From positions 1 through 6,467 of the forward strand of contig PCSX01000012.1 in assembly GCA_002772495.1 (NCBI GenBank): a stretch of DNA of 6,467 nt. The letters are read 5' to 3'. The notes beneath the pieces were generated by a model. It was not told the DNA's origin and did not search any database. It saw nothing but the letters and a program-made list of their open reading frames with translations. Source of the stretch: Candidatus Vogelbacteria bacterium CG22_combo_CG10-13_8_21_14_all_37_9. GTDB taxonomy: Bacteria; Patescibacteriota; Minisyncoccia; Phycocordibacterales; XYD1-FULL-46-19. The position numbers and the translations under genes are program-made. Shown in pieces: positions 6,273 to 6,467 of the stretch (positions within the stretch are counted from its first letter, which is position 1; every line of letters starts with the position of its first letter).

Positions 6273-6467
6273 ATGATAGTTAAAAATTCTAAAGATAATT
6301 CTAAACATAGTGGTCTGGCCGATTGTGACTGTCCAGATTGCGCTGTCGATTCAAAATCACCTAAAAAACTTCGAGCTTTAAAATCAATAATTTTGATTAT
6401 TGTCGGTCTGGCTGTTATTGGTGTCGGCGCTTGGTATTCTTATGATTATTATCGTAATCATTATGGC
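6273..6467 (+). CDS. Membrane protein with N-terminal Cys cluster, 3' truncated
   Basis: An ATG at 6273 opens a frame that runs without a stop to the right window edge (65 codons visible). The N-terminus is hydrophilic with a CxCxxC cluster (DCDCPDC; C18, C20, C23) followed by a basic stretch (KSPKKLRALK, 28-37), a hydrophobic helix (about 38-54) and an aromatic WYSYDYYRNHYG segment. The basic residues before the helix suggest N-terminus inside and the main body outside, with the Cys cluster in the cytoplasm, where it could bind zinc or iron; that is inference. I do not recognise the family from this fragment. The gene lies 35 nt after the surface-protein stop on the same strand, so it could be in the same operon. 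No Shine-Dalgarno sequence is visible. Confidence 0.7.
   Translation, partial: MIVKNSKDNSKHSGLADCDCPDCAVDSKSPKKLRALKSIILIIVGLAVIGVGAWYSYDYYRNHYG

Noticed and set aside
1..6467. Alternative genetic code (UGA as Gly, as in Gracilibacteria/SR1)
   Set aside because: The long frames contain no in-frame TGA and end with TAA or TAG at plausible C-termini. The absence of TGA stops in five genes is not meaningful by itself.

Overview
The window is AT-rich, densely packed and carries every gene on the + strand. Its content is typical of a Candidate Phyla Radiation (Patescibacteria, probably Parcubacteria-like) genome. The evidence is an ECF sigma factor with the usual CPR layout, a membrane protein overlapping it, a CAP protein with N-terminal calcium-binding repeats, and a secreted Ig-repeat protein ending in a peptidoglycan-binding domain. 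Shine-Dalgarno sequences are sparse. Long ORFs without in-frame TGA, closed by TAA or TAG, fit the standard code and argue against the UGA-Gly code of Gracilibacteria/SR1. The lineage is inferred from protein style, not from a marker gene.

Layout. (1) 1-795: the 3' part of a family 18 glycosyl hydrolase-like protein, cut by the left window edge. (2) 796-878: a short intergenic region with a perfect 26-bp inverted repeat (818-871) flanked by an exact 8-bp direct repeat. Each copy of that repeat contains an ATG, and the downstream copy is the start of the next gene. (3) 879-2169: an ECF-type sigma factor overlapping by 8 nt a three-TM membrane protein, probably its anti-sigma or sensor partner. 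(4) 2170-2270: an intergenic region with a weak promoter candidate. (5) 2271-3710: a membrane-anchored CAP (SCP/YkwD) protein. (6) 3721-6237: a secreted multidomain surface protein with duplicated Ig-like repeats, a DUF5011-type domain, an IWTKHF-motif domain and a C-terminal peptidoglycan-binding domain. (7) 6273 to the right edge: the start of a membrane protein with an N-terminal Cys cluster.

Working model (inference): this is a cell-envelope locus. The sigma/membrane-protein pair could sense envelope state and control nearby envelope genes (a glycan hydrolase-like protein, a CAP protein and a wall-bound surface protein). The most unusual DNA feature is the palindrome at 813-884. It looks like a small hairpin element inserted exactly at the sigma-factor start codon, duplicating 8 bp and separating the gene from what looks like its original Shine-Dalgarno sequence.
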